This document shows, in pieces, positions 26,701 to 34,623 of a DNA stretch of 64,000 nt; within the stretch, counting starts at the first letter, position 1; every line of letters starts with the position of its first letter. Both the position numbers and the translations under genes were made by a program. The stretch is from assembly GCF_002979515.1 (NCBI RefSeq), contig NZ_PCPA01000012.1, positions 62,001 through 126,000 of the forward strand, read 5' to 3'. A model generated the notes under the pieces. The model worked only from the letters and a program-made list of their open reading frames with translations. It searched no databases and had not been told where the DNA came from. This DNA comes from Microbacterium sp. MYb54 (GTDB lineage: Bacteria > Actinomycetota > Actinomycetes > Actinomycetales > Microbacteriaceae).

Positions 26701-27195
26701 CGACCGAGGCGTCACAGGGTCCCACCCCGTGACGCGATGCGCGGCGAGCTCATCGAGCACATGCGCGCGCACCAGTTCACGTTGCCGACCCTGCGCGGCC
26801 TCGTCGACTCGGCGGAGCGAGCCCTCTGCCACGATCTCGGCAAGGTGGGGCAGCAGACCCCGGCGTCCGTACTCATCGATGACCGCGAGGCGATGACTGA
26901 TCCGCTCCGCGAGCTCCCCCGCAGCCTTTCGAGTGAAGGTGAGGCCGAGGATCTCGTCCCGCCGCACATGCCCGTTGGCGACGAGCCAGACCACGCGCCC
27001 TGACATCGTCTCGGTCTTGCCGCTGCCCGCGCCGGCCACGACGAGAGCAGGCTCCGGCGGCGCCTCTATCACCCGCTGCTGAGCGGGCGTGGGCGAAGGC
27101 AGGCCGAGCGCCGCGGCGATGTCGGTCGCAGAGATGCCCTCGCCGCCGCTCCAGCCCGTCACGAGCTCACCGCCGGCACCGTGTGGATACGACAT
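23650..27195 (-). CDS. adnB: AdnB-like ATP-dependent helicase-nuclease subunit
   Basis: This 1181-aa subunit of an AdnAB-type double-strand-break resection machine has Walker A GAGSGKT at 55-61. Other helicase motifs are VVLLDEYQDTSVIQ, GDPHQSIYGWRGA, LTIHGSKGLEWDAV and AVTRARTDL, so its motor looks complete. A C-terminal RecB-like nuclease domain has GTLFHAWVE, EIVDWKTGKAP and QLALYRLAYHR, with metal ligands intact. The start at 27195 (MSYPHGAGG) overlaps the 3' end of the upstream adnA-like gene by 37 bp, so the two are coupled. The frame upstream of 27195 is an antisense-like shadow. Gene order and architecture follow mycobacterial adnA-adnB. Confidence 0.83.
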   Translation of the reverse strand: MSYPHGAGGELVTGWSGGEGISATDIAAALGLPSPTPAQQRVIEAPPEPALVVAGAGSGKTETMSGRVVWLVANGHVRRDEILGLTFTRKAAGELAERISHRLAVIDEYGRRGLLPHLAEIVAEGSLRRVDEAAQGRQRELVRAHVLDELAAHRVTGWDPVTPRSAEDLMIRPRVSTYNAFADGIVREHAARIGRDPDVVMLSQAASWMLAREVVLRSDIPELESIEFALGTVIDAVQRLAGDALDHRVDLDLAQRIAHEQAVAFEPYRGNGDVEKAAMNLLSLPTLSRLVRDYIAEKERRGVLDFADQVSGAYDIVESAPDVRAELREQHRVVLLDEYQDTSVIQTRFLAELFRDSAVMAVGDPHQSIYGWRGASADNLYAFSRTFSSTATAETYSLMTSWRNDRGILDIANSVLSPLQRPGLDVPPLEPRPGAGDGTVTVEYPFTVDEEASAVAEWFAQRRAAHEARGSGETQGARPHTGAILFRSKRHMQTFAAALAARRIPHRILGLGGLLATPEVVDVVSTLRVVHDPTAGSALIRLLTGPRFGVGVADMAALYDLGRTLSERDTAMAPLPEEVRARLRSSRGADEAVSIIDAVDVVRAVRDDYRLLETITPDGRARVRAAGEMLERLRRASSQPIPELIRLIELELRLDIELAANETRGPARIAATQLRAFADEVRAFLAADERGSIGSLLAWLDKAESTDELMPRPEPPEAGVVQLLTIHGSKGLEWDAVAVVRLVVDELPSRVSDTSGWFGFGVVPFALRGDRDALPRFEWDPVEAMGDEADPGKRQKLAQASLSGGATKANPQGGALKRFKDAYRTYQQQEERRLAYVAVTRARTDLMLSGAHWAGQKAPRTPSPYLAEAIEVRGLDPIETVDPDENPYDGPGATLRWPLDPLGARREVVADAVAVVGEAIRSGTAEPSIELTRLLAERAARQRGTDAEAPTRVPASRFKDYVTDFSGTLSSIVRPMPERPYRQTRLGTLFHAWVEQRSELVGVGSRVDEALWEIDADEVPSDSAHATTQAPDGPGAAADAADLSVLQEIFERSEWGGLKPIAVEIEIDFALGAGLPENDGEPRSHIVICKLDAVYRRADRGGRIEIVDWKTGKAPRTAKERDERMLQLALYRLAYHRRFDVPLDDIDVALYYVADDLIIRGDRVYSEEELFHRWSAARAAR

Positions 27196-30100
27196 GGATG
27201 CACGCGACGCTGAGTGTCGGCGCAGTGCGACTCGACCTGCGCGGTGAAGCTCGATGCCGTCATCCCGTGGGCGGCATCCGACACCCGCCTCAGGAACGCC
27301 GAGCGCGACTCGTCGTCGAGTGTGTGCTGATGCGCGATGCGGTAGTCGCTCTTCGCAAGGGTCTTCGAGACGATGACGAGGCGCGCCCCTGCCAACGACT
27401 CCGGCGGAGCCCCCTCGACCAATCCCTGCTGGACAGCCACCTGATAGGCGGCCAGCTGCGCATGTTCGAGCACCCCGGAGTCTGACTCCGGGTCGTTCTT
27501 CCCGGTCTTCAGGTCGACGACCACCGTCGGACCGTCCTGACCACCGGACATCCGCTCCCATCCGCGACCTCGGGCCTGAGCGTGCTCGCCGGCGCCAGAC
27601 GGGTATGCCTCGACGCGGTCGATGTACCCGTGGATGATCGCCTGATTCGCGCTGTCGTCTCCCACCGGGTGCACGGCGGGAACGGCTTCGGTGTCGGCCG
27701 TGGCTGCGACGTCGACGGCGAAGCGGAACTCCATCTCGCTGCCGATCACACGTCCGCCCTCCCGGCGCACATCGCCCAGATACGTGTGCAGTCGACCGAC
27801 GAGCAGGTCGGCACGACGTCGCTCCTTGCGTCCGATCCACTCGGTCTCGAAGTCGAGCTCCGGCCAATGCTCAGCGACGATCGCCCGCATCTGCTCGAGG
27901 TCGCCGTCTGGAACCCGCTCCATCGCCTCATGGACGATCGTGCCGATGCCGGCGGTCGGGGGCATCACCGTGTCGCCACCGAGAGCCGAGACGACCCAGT
28001 TCAGGCCGCACTCCTCATACGACTCCATCTTCGACGGCGACACCCGCGCGCCGGCGACCGTCAGATCGCGCAACGGCGCATCGGTGGAAGCAGGTGTCAC
28101 TCCGTACCACTCGCCGGGATCAGCGCCGGGGACGCCCTCCCGTGCGAGCACGGCGAGCTGTCCGGCGGCGTCTCGTCGAGTCGATTCCGCGCGGGCTGTG
28201 GTGAGGGTGCGTCGATGCCGTGCGACCAGACCCCGCAGCGTGAGCGGATGCTCGGCCGAGGCGTGTCGCTCCGGTGGCTCAGGGGCAGGCAGAAAGCCGA
28301 AGAACGCGCTGGGCGTCAGATCGTCATCGTCCACTGCCGTGATCAGGAGTCGGTCGCGCGCCCTCGACACGGCGCGGACGAACAGCCGGAGCTCGTCGTG
28401 CAAGGCTGCACGCCGCCGATCCAGAGCTCCGGGCGGCTCGATGAACTCCCCCGTGCGTGCGGCCTGGAGCGCGTCGGCCAGACGCCACGTCTGAAGCAGA
28501 CCGCCGCGCAGCCGCACGTTCGGCCAGATGCCGTCCTGCACCCCGGCGACGACGACCGCGTCGAATTCCGTCCCCAGCGCCGTCGCCGGAGTCAGCAGTG
28601 TGACCTTTCCCGGCCGATCAGGAGTGGACAGGGAGTCTTCGGGAACCTCGCTGTCGAGGATGTCCCGCACGAAGGTCTCGGGCTTCTCGTTGGGCGTTCG
28701 CTCGACGAAGCGCTTCGCGGCATCGAACAGCGACACCAGCGCATCGAGCGAGCGCGCGGTCTCCGCACCGGTCGGCAGCAATGAGATCTCGCGCCAGGCG
28801 ACCTGCAGCCGCCGGCCGTCGACGGCTCGCGCCTGATCCCACACCCGCCACAGCAGGTCGTGGATCGTCTCGCCGGAGGCCGCACCGCGCGCGACGGCCT
28901 CGATCGTCTCGGCGAAGCGCTCGGCCGTACGCGACTCCGGCGCATCGATCAGCGTGAGGTGTGACGGATTCGCCATCGCCTGACGCAGCAGTTCGCGGGC
29001 CGGCGTCGAGCCTCCCTGCTCGAGCTCGATGTGCCGGAGTCGAGCACGCAGTCTCCGCAGTCCGATCGCATCCGTCCCACCGAACGGGGTGCGCATCGCC
29101 TCTTCGAGTGCCTGTGATGTGCGCTCATCGACCGGAGTCAGGGCCAGCCGCACGATGCCGACGATGTCGCGCACGATCCCTTCGCTGCCGAGCGGGCGCT
29201 GCACCCCGGCGGCGCGTGTCGGTATCTCTCGTGCCGCCAGCTCGGTCTCGAGTGTGGTCACCTGACGGGTGTCGTGCGCGATGACCGCCATCCGATCCCA
29301 GCGGATCCCGTCGGAGAGATGCCAGCTTCGCATCACTCCAGCGATGCGATCGAGCTCTTCGTAGGGCGAAGGCGCCAGGAAGGTCGAGACTCCGGCATCG
29401 GCCTCGTCGGCGGTCACCGGCACAGGCGCCCGGCGGTGCTCGACGCGGCCGGACACACCGATCGCCTGCGTCACCGTGCGTGTGAGAGCCGTGAGTGCCG
29501 GTCGCTGGCGGTGCGTGCCGTCGAGCACGTGCACCTCGCCCAGCACGCCGGCGAGCTGGGCGAAGAGCTCGGGGCTGGCGCCGCGGAACGATCCGGAAGA
29601 GATGTCAGGGTCGCCGAATGCGAGCACGGCGATCCCGCGGCTGCGCAGAGCCCGCACGATGCCGACCCCTCCTCGGGTGAGCTCCTGGGCATCGTCGATG
29701 AGCACGACCCGCAGAGGTGCGAGGGCGCCGAGGGTCGTCACGTCCGCCGTCTGCAGGATCATGCTCGCCTCGCTCAGCAGGTCGGCGGCGTCACGGTGGG
29801 CGGCCCGGAGCGCATCGAGCACAGCGCGGTACTCCACGAGGAAATCCGCTGTCGCGGCCCAGACCTCGTTGCCGGATGCCCGGAGCTCATCCGCAGTCGC
29901 CCCGATCTCGGTGCACTCGGCGAGGAACGCCCGCAGCTCCGACCTGAAGCCCTTCGAAGCGCGCACGGAGGCGCTCAGCGCATCGGGCCAGCGGATCCGC
30001 TCGTCCTCCGCATCCCCTGCCAGCAGCTCTGCGATGATCCGGTCCTGATCGGCACCGGTGAGCAGCGCGGGCGGCTCTGCTCCCTCTCGCACCATCGCCC

Positions 30101-30380
30101 CGCGAACCAGCTGGAACGCGAAAGAGCCCAGCGATCGTGCCAGCGGCCCAGGGGTCGCCTGACCGATCCGCACCCCGATCCGGTCTCGCAGCGCCGTCGC
30201 CGCCTGACGGTTCGGGGTGAGGGCGAGCACCTGCTCCGGGCGCATCGACTCGGCATCGAGTAGGTGCACCACCCGGTCGATGAGGGTGCGTGTCTTCCCG
30301 GTTCCCGGTGCCCCGATGATGACCCCGGACGCGGTCGGCTCGGCGGCGATCACAGCTCGCTGAGCGGCATCCGGTGTCAT
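27159..30380 (-). CDS. adnA: AdnA-like ATP-dependent helicase-nuclease subunit
   Basis: This partner of the adnB-like product has 1073 aa from ATG 30380. A P-loop GAPGTGKT is near residue 23. The Walker B segment reads VVLIDDAQELT, with Asp-Asp where helicases normally have Asp-Glu, so the motor may be weak. The C-terminal nuclease has GTIVHEAMERV, TVVVDLKTGKND and HAQLAAYQVAV, which look intact. The tail has HCADTQRRVHPCRIH. ATG 30380 was preferred to ATG 30410 because TAGCGT lies seven nt before it with GGAGG between. Together the pair should unwind and trim DNA ends. Confidence 0.82.
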   Translation of the reverse strand: MTPDAAQRAVIAAEPTASGVIIGAPGTGKTRTLIDRVVHLLDAESMRPEQVLALTPNRQAATALRDRIGVRIGQATPGPLARSLGSFAFQLVRGAMVREGAEPPALLTGADQDRIIAELLAGDAEDERIRWPDALSASVRASKGFRSELRAFLAECTEIGATADELRASGNEVWAATADFLVEYRAVLDALRAAHRDAADLLSEASMILQTADVTTLGALAPLRVVLIDDAQELTRGGVGIVRALRSRGIAVLAFGDPDISSGSFRGASPELFAQLAGVLGEVHVLDGTHRQRPALTALTRTVTQAIGVSGRVEHRRAPVPVTADEADAGVSTFLAPSPYEELDRIAGVMRSWHLSDGIRWDRMAVIAHDTRQVTTLETELAAREIPTRAAGVQRPLGSEGIVRDIVGIVRLALTPVDERTSQALEEAMRTPFGGTDAIGLRRLRARLRHIELEQGGSTPARELLRQAMANPSHLTLIDAPESRTAERFAETIEAVARGAASGETIHDLLWRVWDQARAVDGRRLQVAWREISLLPTGAETARSLDALVSLFDAAKRFVERTPNEKPETFVRDILDSEVPEDSLSTPDRPGKVTLLTPATALGTEFDAVVVAGVQDGIWPNVRLRGGLLQTWRLADALQAARTGEFIEPPGALDRRRAALHDELRLFVRAVSRARDRLLITAVDDDDLTPSAFFGFLPAPEPPERHASAEHPLTLRGLVARHRRTLTTARAESTRRDAAGQLAVLAREGVPGADPGEWYGVTPASTDAPLRDLTVAGARVSPSKMESYEECGLNWVVSALGGDTVMPPTAGIGTIVHEAMERVPDGDLEQMRAIVAEHWPELDFETEWIGRKERRRADLLVGRLHTYLGDVRREGGRVIGSEMEFRFAVDVAATADTEAVPAVHPVGDDSANQAIIHGYIDRVEAYPSGAGEHAQARGRGWERMSGGQDGPTVVVDLKTGKNDPESDSGVLEHAQLAAYQVAVQQGLVEGAPPESLAGARLVIVSKTLAKSDYRIAHQHTLDDESRSAFLRRVSDAAHGMTASSFTAQVESHCADTQRRVHPCRIHTVPAVSS

Positions 30381-30387
30381 GTCCTCC

Positions 30388-30393
30388 ACGCTA
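30388..30393 (-). promoter_or_regulatory. -10 hexamer TAGCGT, 7 nt before start 30380
   Basis: It decides the adnA start in favour of ATG 30380. GGAGG lies in the gap. Confidence 0.6.
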
Positions 30394-30504
30394 TCCGGAC
30401 GCGCGGACATCGTCGTCCGCCCGCGCCCGACACATCCTCGTCCCCACCTGTGCGCTCACGGCGAAACCGGCCGTAAGCGCCGATCCGGCCCGGTGCGCGC
30501 GGGG

Positions 30505-30510
30505 TAGAGT
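30505..30510 (+). promoter_or_regulatory. Candidate -10 hexamer for the DUF3107 gene
   Basis: TAGAGT lies 31 nt before the GTG at 30542, giving a short leader that carries the AAGGAG ribosome-binding site. Confidence 0.55.
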
Positions 30511-30541
30511 TGGCGCAGTCCCCGAACTTCAAGGAGCACGC

Positions 30542-30766
30542 GTGGAAATCCGCATCGGCATCATCAACACCGGCCGTGAACTGAGCTTCGACACCGGCGC
30601 GAGCGCCGACGAGGTCCGCACCCAGGTCACCGCAGCGCTGGAGCAGAGCGCGACTCACGTGAGCTTCGCCGACGTGAAGGGCAACTCCTACATCGTCCCC
30701 ACCGCGAACCTCGCCTACATCGAGCTGGGCACCGAGGAATCGCGCCGCGTGGGCTTCGTCGCCTGA
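30542..30766 (+). CDS. DUF3107 domain-containing protein
   Basis: This 74-aa small cytoplasmic protein reads MEIRIGIINTGRELSFDTGA, then ASADEVRTQV, and ends NLAYIELGTEESRRVGFVA, which matches the DUF3107 family (mycobacterial TB9.4-type) over its whole length. Its function is unknown. GTG at 30542 was chosen because AAGGAG lies seven bases upstream; the longer frame has no support. It is divergent from the adnA-like gene and eight nt before a small membrane-protein gene on the same strand. Confidence 0.9.
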   Translation: MEIRIGIINTGRELSFDTGASADEVRTQVTAALEQSATHVSFADVKGNSYIVPTANLAYIELGTEESRRVGFVA

Positions 30767-30773
30767 ACCGTCG

Positions 30774-31061
30774 ATGTACATCCTCCTCGCACTCATCGGC
30801 GCGTGCGCTCTGGGTATCGCCGCGCACTTCCTGATCCCCGACCGGCAGCTGCGCGGCGTGGCACTCGCTCCGGCGATCGCGACCGCCGTGTCGGCGATCA
30901 CGTACACCGGCTTGCAGTGGGCCGGCGTCGGCGAGGACAGCATCTGGCTGTGGCTTGCGAGCGTGCTCGGCGCTGCCGTCATCGCGGGGCTCGCGACGCT
31001 GGCCCTCACCGTGCTCCGCAAGCGTTCGGACGCTGAGGCCAGGGTCGCGCTCGGCATCTGA
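30774..31061 (+). CDS. Small membrane protein, unknown function
   Basis: This 95-aa product has three hydrophobic segments (about residues 2-21, 29-47 and 59-83) and a short charged C terminus. I do not recognise a named family, although similar small proteins follow DUF3107 in Microbacteriaceae. It starts eight nt after the DUF3107 stop and is probably co-transcribed with it. No catalytic motif is visible. Confidence 0.75.
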   Translation: MYILLALIGACALGIAAHFLIPDRQLRGVALAPAIATAVSAITYTGLQWAGVGEDSIWLWLASVLGAAVIAGLATLALTVLRKRSDAEARVALGI

Positions 31062-31118
31062 CCGACGCGAGCCGACAAGGCTTCGCCCCTGACCGATGCT
31101 GAGCCGACGAGGCTTCGC

Positions 31119-31832
31119 CTAGGAGGCGAGGCCCATCGCGTCCATCCGTCGCGCGTGTGCGCCCATCAGCTCGGTGTACACCGGCTCGATGCGCTCTTCG
31201 TCGACGTCGAGACGCTCCGGCCGAAGGGCCGAACGGCAGACGAGGATCGTGTCGCCGACCAGGCGACGCGCCCACATCGACAGCAGTGAGCGCCACTCCT
31301 CGTCGCTCTCGATCGTCTCCTGCATGATCGCGACGATCTCGTGGCGAGCGTCATCCTCGCGGAGGATCTCAGCCACGCGACGCCCTGTATCGCCGTAGCT
31401 GGATGCCAGCGCGAGATAGAAGTCGTCGAGCATCCCGGCCGTCGTGTACACCGCGAGCAGCGTCTCCCGAGGACGCGCGCCGATCGTCTTGCGGCGGAAC
31501 GCGTCGAGGTTCTCCCGGAACGGGAGCATCAGCTGGGTCGGGTCGTCGCCATGCTCGGCGATGAGATCGACGATCCCGCGGTGCTTTGTCAGGGCTGCGC
31601 CGGCCGCGCGCGACAGCGATTCCTTCTCCGACAGCTCAGGGGTGGCGCGGATGAGGCGCGTGAGCGTCTCGAAGTAACCCAGCTGCAGGTATGCGGCCTG
31701 GCCGAGGAAACGGTTGAGCTCGGGGGCGAGTTCGGCGAAGTCGATGCGCGTCGTGTCACCCTGTTCACCCCTGCCGCGCAGGGCGAGGGTGCGCCTCGGC
31801 GCGTCTTCGCGCTGCCAGAACCACTTAACCAC
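31119..31832 (-). CDS. Ferritin-like fold protein (MiaE-like family)
   Basis: This 237-aa helical protein belongs to the ferritin-like family found beside rhlE in actinobacteria. Candidate iron ligands lie in QLGYFETLTRLI, ALTKHRGIVDLI, TTAGMLDDFYLALASSYGD and EDDARHEIVAIM, spaced as in a four-helix di-iron bundle. Relatives include tRNA-modifying MiaE-type hydroxylases, but the substrate here is unknown. GTG at 31832 has GGGAGG upstream. It is divergent from the RhlE-like helicase gene. Confidence 0.8.
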   Translation of the reverse strand: MVKWFWQREDAPRRTLALRGRGEQGDTTRIDFAELAPELNRFLGQAAYLQLGYFETLTRLIRATPELSEKESLSRAAGAALTKHRGIVDLIAEHGDDPTQLMLPFRENLDAFRRKTIGARPRETLLAVYTTAGMLDDFYLALASSYGDTGRRVAEILREDDARHEIVAIMQETIESDEEWRSLLSMWARRLVGDTILVCRSALRPERLDVDEERIEPVYTELMGAHARRMDAMGLAS

Positions 31833-31912
31833 GAGGTCGTCCTCCCGAGTCCACCACGTCGTTCACAATACTCGTGCGCGGGCGTCCTTCCTGGTCGGCG
31901 GCACCCCTCGGG

Positions 31913-31918
31913 TAGGCT
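31913..31918 (+). promoter_or_regulatory. Candidate -10 hexamer for the RhlE-like helicase gene
   Basis: TAGGCT lies about 110 nt before the GTG at 32029. The leader between them can fold a CCCCGC/GCGGGG hairpin, which is worth noting for an RNA helicase gene. Confidence 0.45.
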
Positions 31919-32028
31919 GGGCGTGTCCCCGCCGTCGGAGCGGGGCCCCGCGCCTGTGGCACAAGAGACGGCGTGGATCCGTTAACGTGGCGATCCCGCA
32001 GGGTCGCCGGACAGGCAATCTGAATATA

Positions 32029-33549
32029 GTGACAACTTTCGCTGATCTCGGCGTCGATCAGGACATCGTCGACGCACTCGCCGCCAAGGGCATCATCGAT
32101 GCGTTCCCCATCCAGGAGCAGACCATCCCCCTCGGCCTTCCCGGCCAGGACATCATCGGTCAGGCGAAGACCGGAACCGGTAAGACCTTCGGCTTCGGCA
32201 TCCCCGTCGTCCAGCGCCTCGGAAAAGACCCGGAGCACGGCGTCAAGGCACTCATCGTGGTGCCGACGCGTGAGCTCGCGGTGCAGGTGTACGAAGACAT
32301 CGACCTGCTCACCAGCAATCGCTCCACCAGCGTCGTCGCCATCTACGGCGGCAAGGCATACGAAGGCCAGATCGACCAGCTCAAGGCCGGCGCGCAGATC
32401 GTCGTCGGCACGCCCGGTCGTCTGATCGACCTCGCGGGCCAGCGACTGCTCGATCTGTCGAACGCGACAGAGGTCGTACTCGACGAGGCGGACAAGATGC
32501 TCGACCTCGGCTTCCTCGCCGACATCGAGAAGATCTTCCAGAAGGTCCCGGCGGTCCGGCACACGCAGCTGTTCTCCGCGACCATGCCAGGACCGATCGT
32601 CGCTCTGGCACGTCGCTTCATGACCAACCCGATCCACATCCGCGCGAACGACCCCGACGAGGGTCTCACGCAGGCGAACATCAAGCACCTCGTCTACCGC
32701 GCGCACTCGATGGACAAGGACGAGGTCATCGCCCGCATCCTGCAGGCAGAGGGTCGCGGCAAGACCGTGATCTTCACGCGCACCAAGCGTGCGGCGCAGC
32801 GCCTCGTCGACGAGCTCGGCGACCGCGGCTTCAACGTCGGCGGTGTGCACGGCGACATGGGCCAGGACCAGCGCGAGCGTTCGATGGCCGCGTTCAAGGC
32901 GGGCAAGCGTGACGTGCTCGTCGCGACCGACGTGGCCGCCCGAGGCATCGACGTCGACGACGTGACGCACGTCATCAACCACACCATCCCCGACGAGGAC
33001 AAGACGTATCTGCACCGCGCAGGTCGTACGGGCCGCGCCGGCAAGACCGGCATCGCGGTGACTTTCGTCGACTGGGAAGACCTGCACAAGTGGGCCCTGA
33101 TCAACCGTGCCCTGGAATTCGGCCAGCCCGAGCCGATCGAGACGTACTCGTCGAGCCCGCACCTGTACGAAGATCTCAACATCCCGCAGGGCACGAAGGG
33201 CCGCCTGAGGTCGGCCCCGAAGACCGAGTCCGTGAAGACCGAGCGCACGCGTCGCCCCGAGCGCGCGGCAGATGTCGCGGCCGAGGGCACCGATGAGACC
33301 GGCACTCGTCGCCGCCGTCGCCGTCGCAACAGCACCACCCCGGTCGGCTCGACGTTCGCAGAGGGCACCACCGAGGCCGTGTCCGACGAGGGACAGTCCG
33401 CTCCGTCGGCAGACCGCAGCGCCGAGGGCGCCGGTACGCATGACGGTGCCGGCAAGGAGCACCACGACGGAAAGCCGGCTCCGGCTCGTCGTCGTCGTCG
33501 CCGCCGTGGCGGCTCTGGCGCGGGCGCCGCTCCCGTCACCGGAGCCTGA
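32029..33549 (+). CDS. DEAD-box RNA helicase, RhlE-type
   Basis: This 506-aa ATP-dependent RNA helicase starts VTTFADLGVDQDIVDAL. It has the Q motif (FPIQEQTIPL), Walker A AKTGTGKT, PTRELAVQ, GTPGRLIDL, VLDEADKMLDLGF, FSATMPG, VIFTRTKRAAQRL, ATDVAARGIDV and HRAGRTGRAG. The C-terminal ~110 residues are basic/acidic low complexity with two RRRRRRR-type clusters, likely for RNA binding. GTG 32029 begins right at the conserved N terminus; GTG 31987 is an alternative adding 14 residues. It likely acts in ribosome assembly or RNA turnover. A very strong terminator follows. Confidence 0.93.
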   Translation: MTTFADLGVDQDIVDALAAKGIIDAFPIQEQTIPLGLPGQDIIGQAKTGTGKTFGFGIPVVQRLGKDPEHGVKALIVVPTRELAVQVYEDIDLLTSNRSTSVVAIYGGKAYEGQIDQLKAGAQIVVGTPGRLIDLAGQRLLDLSNATEVVLDEADKMLDLGFLADIEKIFQKVPAVRHTQLFSATMPGPIVALARRFMTNPIHIRANDPDEGLTQANIKHLVYRAHSMDKDEVIARILQAEGRGKTVIFTRTKRAAQRLVDELGDRGFNVGGVHGDMGQDQRERSMAAFKAGKRDVLVATDVAARGIDVDDVTHVINHTIPDEDKTYLHRAGRTGRAGKTGIAVTFVDWEDLHKWALINRALEFGQPEPIETYSSSPHLYEDLNIPQGTKGRLRSAPKTESVKTERTRRPERAADVAAEGTDETGTRRRRRRRNSTTPVGSTFAEGTTEAVSDEGQSAPSADRSAEGAGTHDGAGKEHHDGKPAPARRRRRRRGGSGAGAAPVTGA

Positions 33550-33565
33550 ACCCCGCACTGACCTC

Positions 33566-33610
33566 AAGGGCGCTTACGGCCGGGAGTCCTTCCCGGCCGT
33601 AAGCGCCCTT
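33566..33610 (+). terminator. Terminator after the RhlE-like helicase gene
   Basis: A perfect 20-bp stem (33566-33585 with 33591-33610) with a five-base loop begins 17 nt after the stop. It can also serve the convergent DUF817 gene, which ends at 33640. Confidence 0.92.
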
Positions 33611-33639
33611 CGTGTGTGCGGAACGCGATGCCGACTGGG

Positions 33640-34560
33640 TCACTCGATGCCGGCCCGGTGTCCCCTGACCTCATCGACGCCGAGAGCGCCGTCCCCGGAG
33701 TCGCGCAGCAACCGGGCGGGGACCTGTGGCGGATACACCCAGGCGACGAGAACGACCGAGATGATCATCAACAGGAACCACGAACTCAGCTTGCTCAGTG
33801 ACACCGGCTTCCATCCCTCCGCCTGATCGGGGTATGCCCACGCTCCCGCCCAGGTGCCGATGTTCTCCGCGAGATAGATGAACACGGCGACTCCCCCGAA
33901 CACCGCGAGCAGTGGCAGCCTGATCGTCCGGCGCCAGATTCGCGCATGCATCACCGTCGGCAGCCAGAGCAGCACGACGCCGGCGAGCAGCACCCAGCGG
34001 GCATCCCACCACCAGTGGTGCGCGAAGAAGTTGAGGTAGATCGCGACCGCGAGGATCGCCGTCATCCAGCGTCGCGGGTACCGCGTGAAACTCAGGTCGA
34101 ACAACCGGTACACACGGACCATGTACGAGCCGATGGCCGCATACATGAATCCGCTGTACAGCGGGACTCCGCCGATCCGTAGGAATCCGTCCGCAGCGTA
34201 TGCCCACGAGCCCACGTCGGTCTTGAAGAGCTCCATGGCCGTGCCTGTGATGTGAAAGAGCACGATCACCCACAGTTCGCGACCGCTCTCCAGTCGGAAA
34301 ACCAGCATCGCGACCTGGATGAGCACCGCGGCGATCGTGAGAGCGTCATTGCGGGCGAGCGCTGCATCGTCGGGATACCAGAGACGTGCCGCGACGATCA
34401 CGACCAGCAGCGCCGCACCGAAGATGCACGCCCACGCCTGCTTGACCACGAACACCGTGAACTCGACCAGGCCCGCGCGGATTCCGCTGGACGGAGCGCC
34501 GAGGAGGAGGCGATGAGCCCACGCGTCGACGCGTCGCTCGAGGGAAGTCGCTCGCTGCAT
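33640..34560 (-). CDS. DUF817 family integral membrane protein
   Basis: This 306-aa protein has about eight membrane helices. It shows the family's conserved features, including KQAWACIFGAALL, HITGTAMELFKTDVGSWAYA, PLYSGFMYAAIGSYMVR, NFFAHHWWWDARW and EN(I)GTWAGAWAYPDQ. The many His, Trp and Asp residues facing membrane ends suggest metal or quinone contact, but the function is unknown. TACCGT lies seven nt before the ATG at 34560, with no obvious ribosome-binding site, so it may be leaderless. Confidence 0.88.
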   Translation of the reverse strand: MQRATSLERRVDAWAHRLLLGAPSSGIRAGLVEFTVFVVKQAWACIFGAALLVVIVAARLWYPDDAALARNDALTIAAVLIQVAMLVFRLESGRELWVIVLFHITGTAMELFKTDVGSWAYAADGFLRIGGVPLYSGFMYAAIGSYMVRVYRLFDLSFTRYPRRWMTAILAVAIYLNFFAHHWWWDARWVLLAGVVLLWLPTVMHARIWRRTIRLPLLAVFGGVAVFIYLAENIGTWAGAWAYPDQAEGWKPVSLSKLSSWFLLMIISVVLVAWVYPPQVPARLLRDSGDGALGVDEVRGHRAGIE

Positions 34561-34567
34561 GCCTCGG

Positions 34568-34573
34568 ACGGTA
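34568..34573 (-). promoter_or_regulatory. -10 hexamer TACCGT, 7 nt before start 34560
   Basis: It predicts a leaderless mRNA for the DUF817 gene. Confidence 0.5.
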
Positions 34574-34623
34574 TCGGTCCCGCTCGACAGGCCGCCGGGA
34601 GGTGACCGACAGAATGCCGAGGA

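Noticed and set aside
27196..27867. 224-residue N-terminal extension of the adnB-like protein
   Set aside because: It lies inside the adnA-like gene in another frame and is Arg/Gly-rich. ATG 27195 gives the normal family start.
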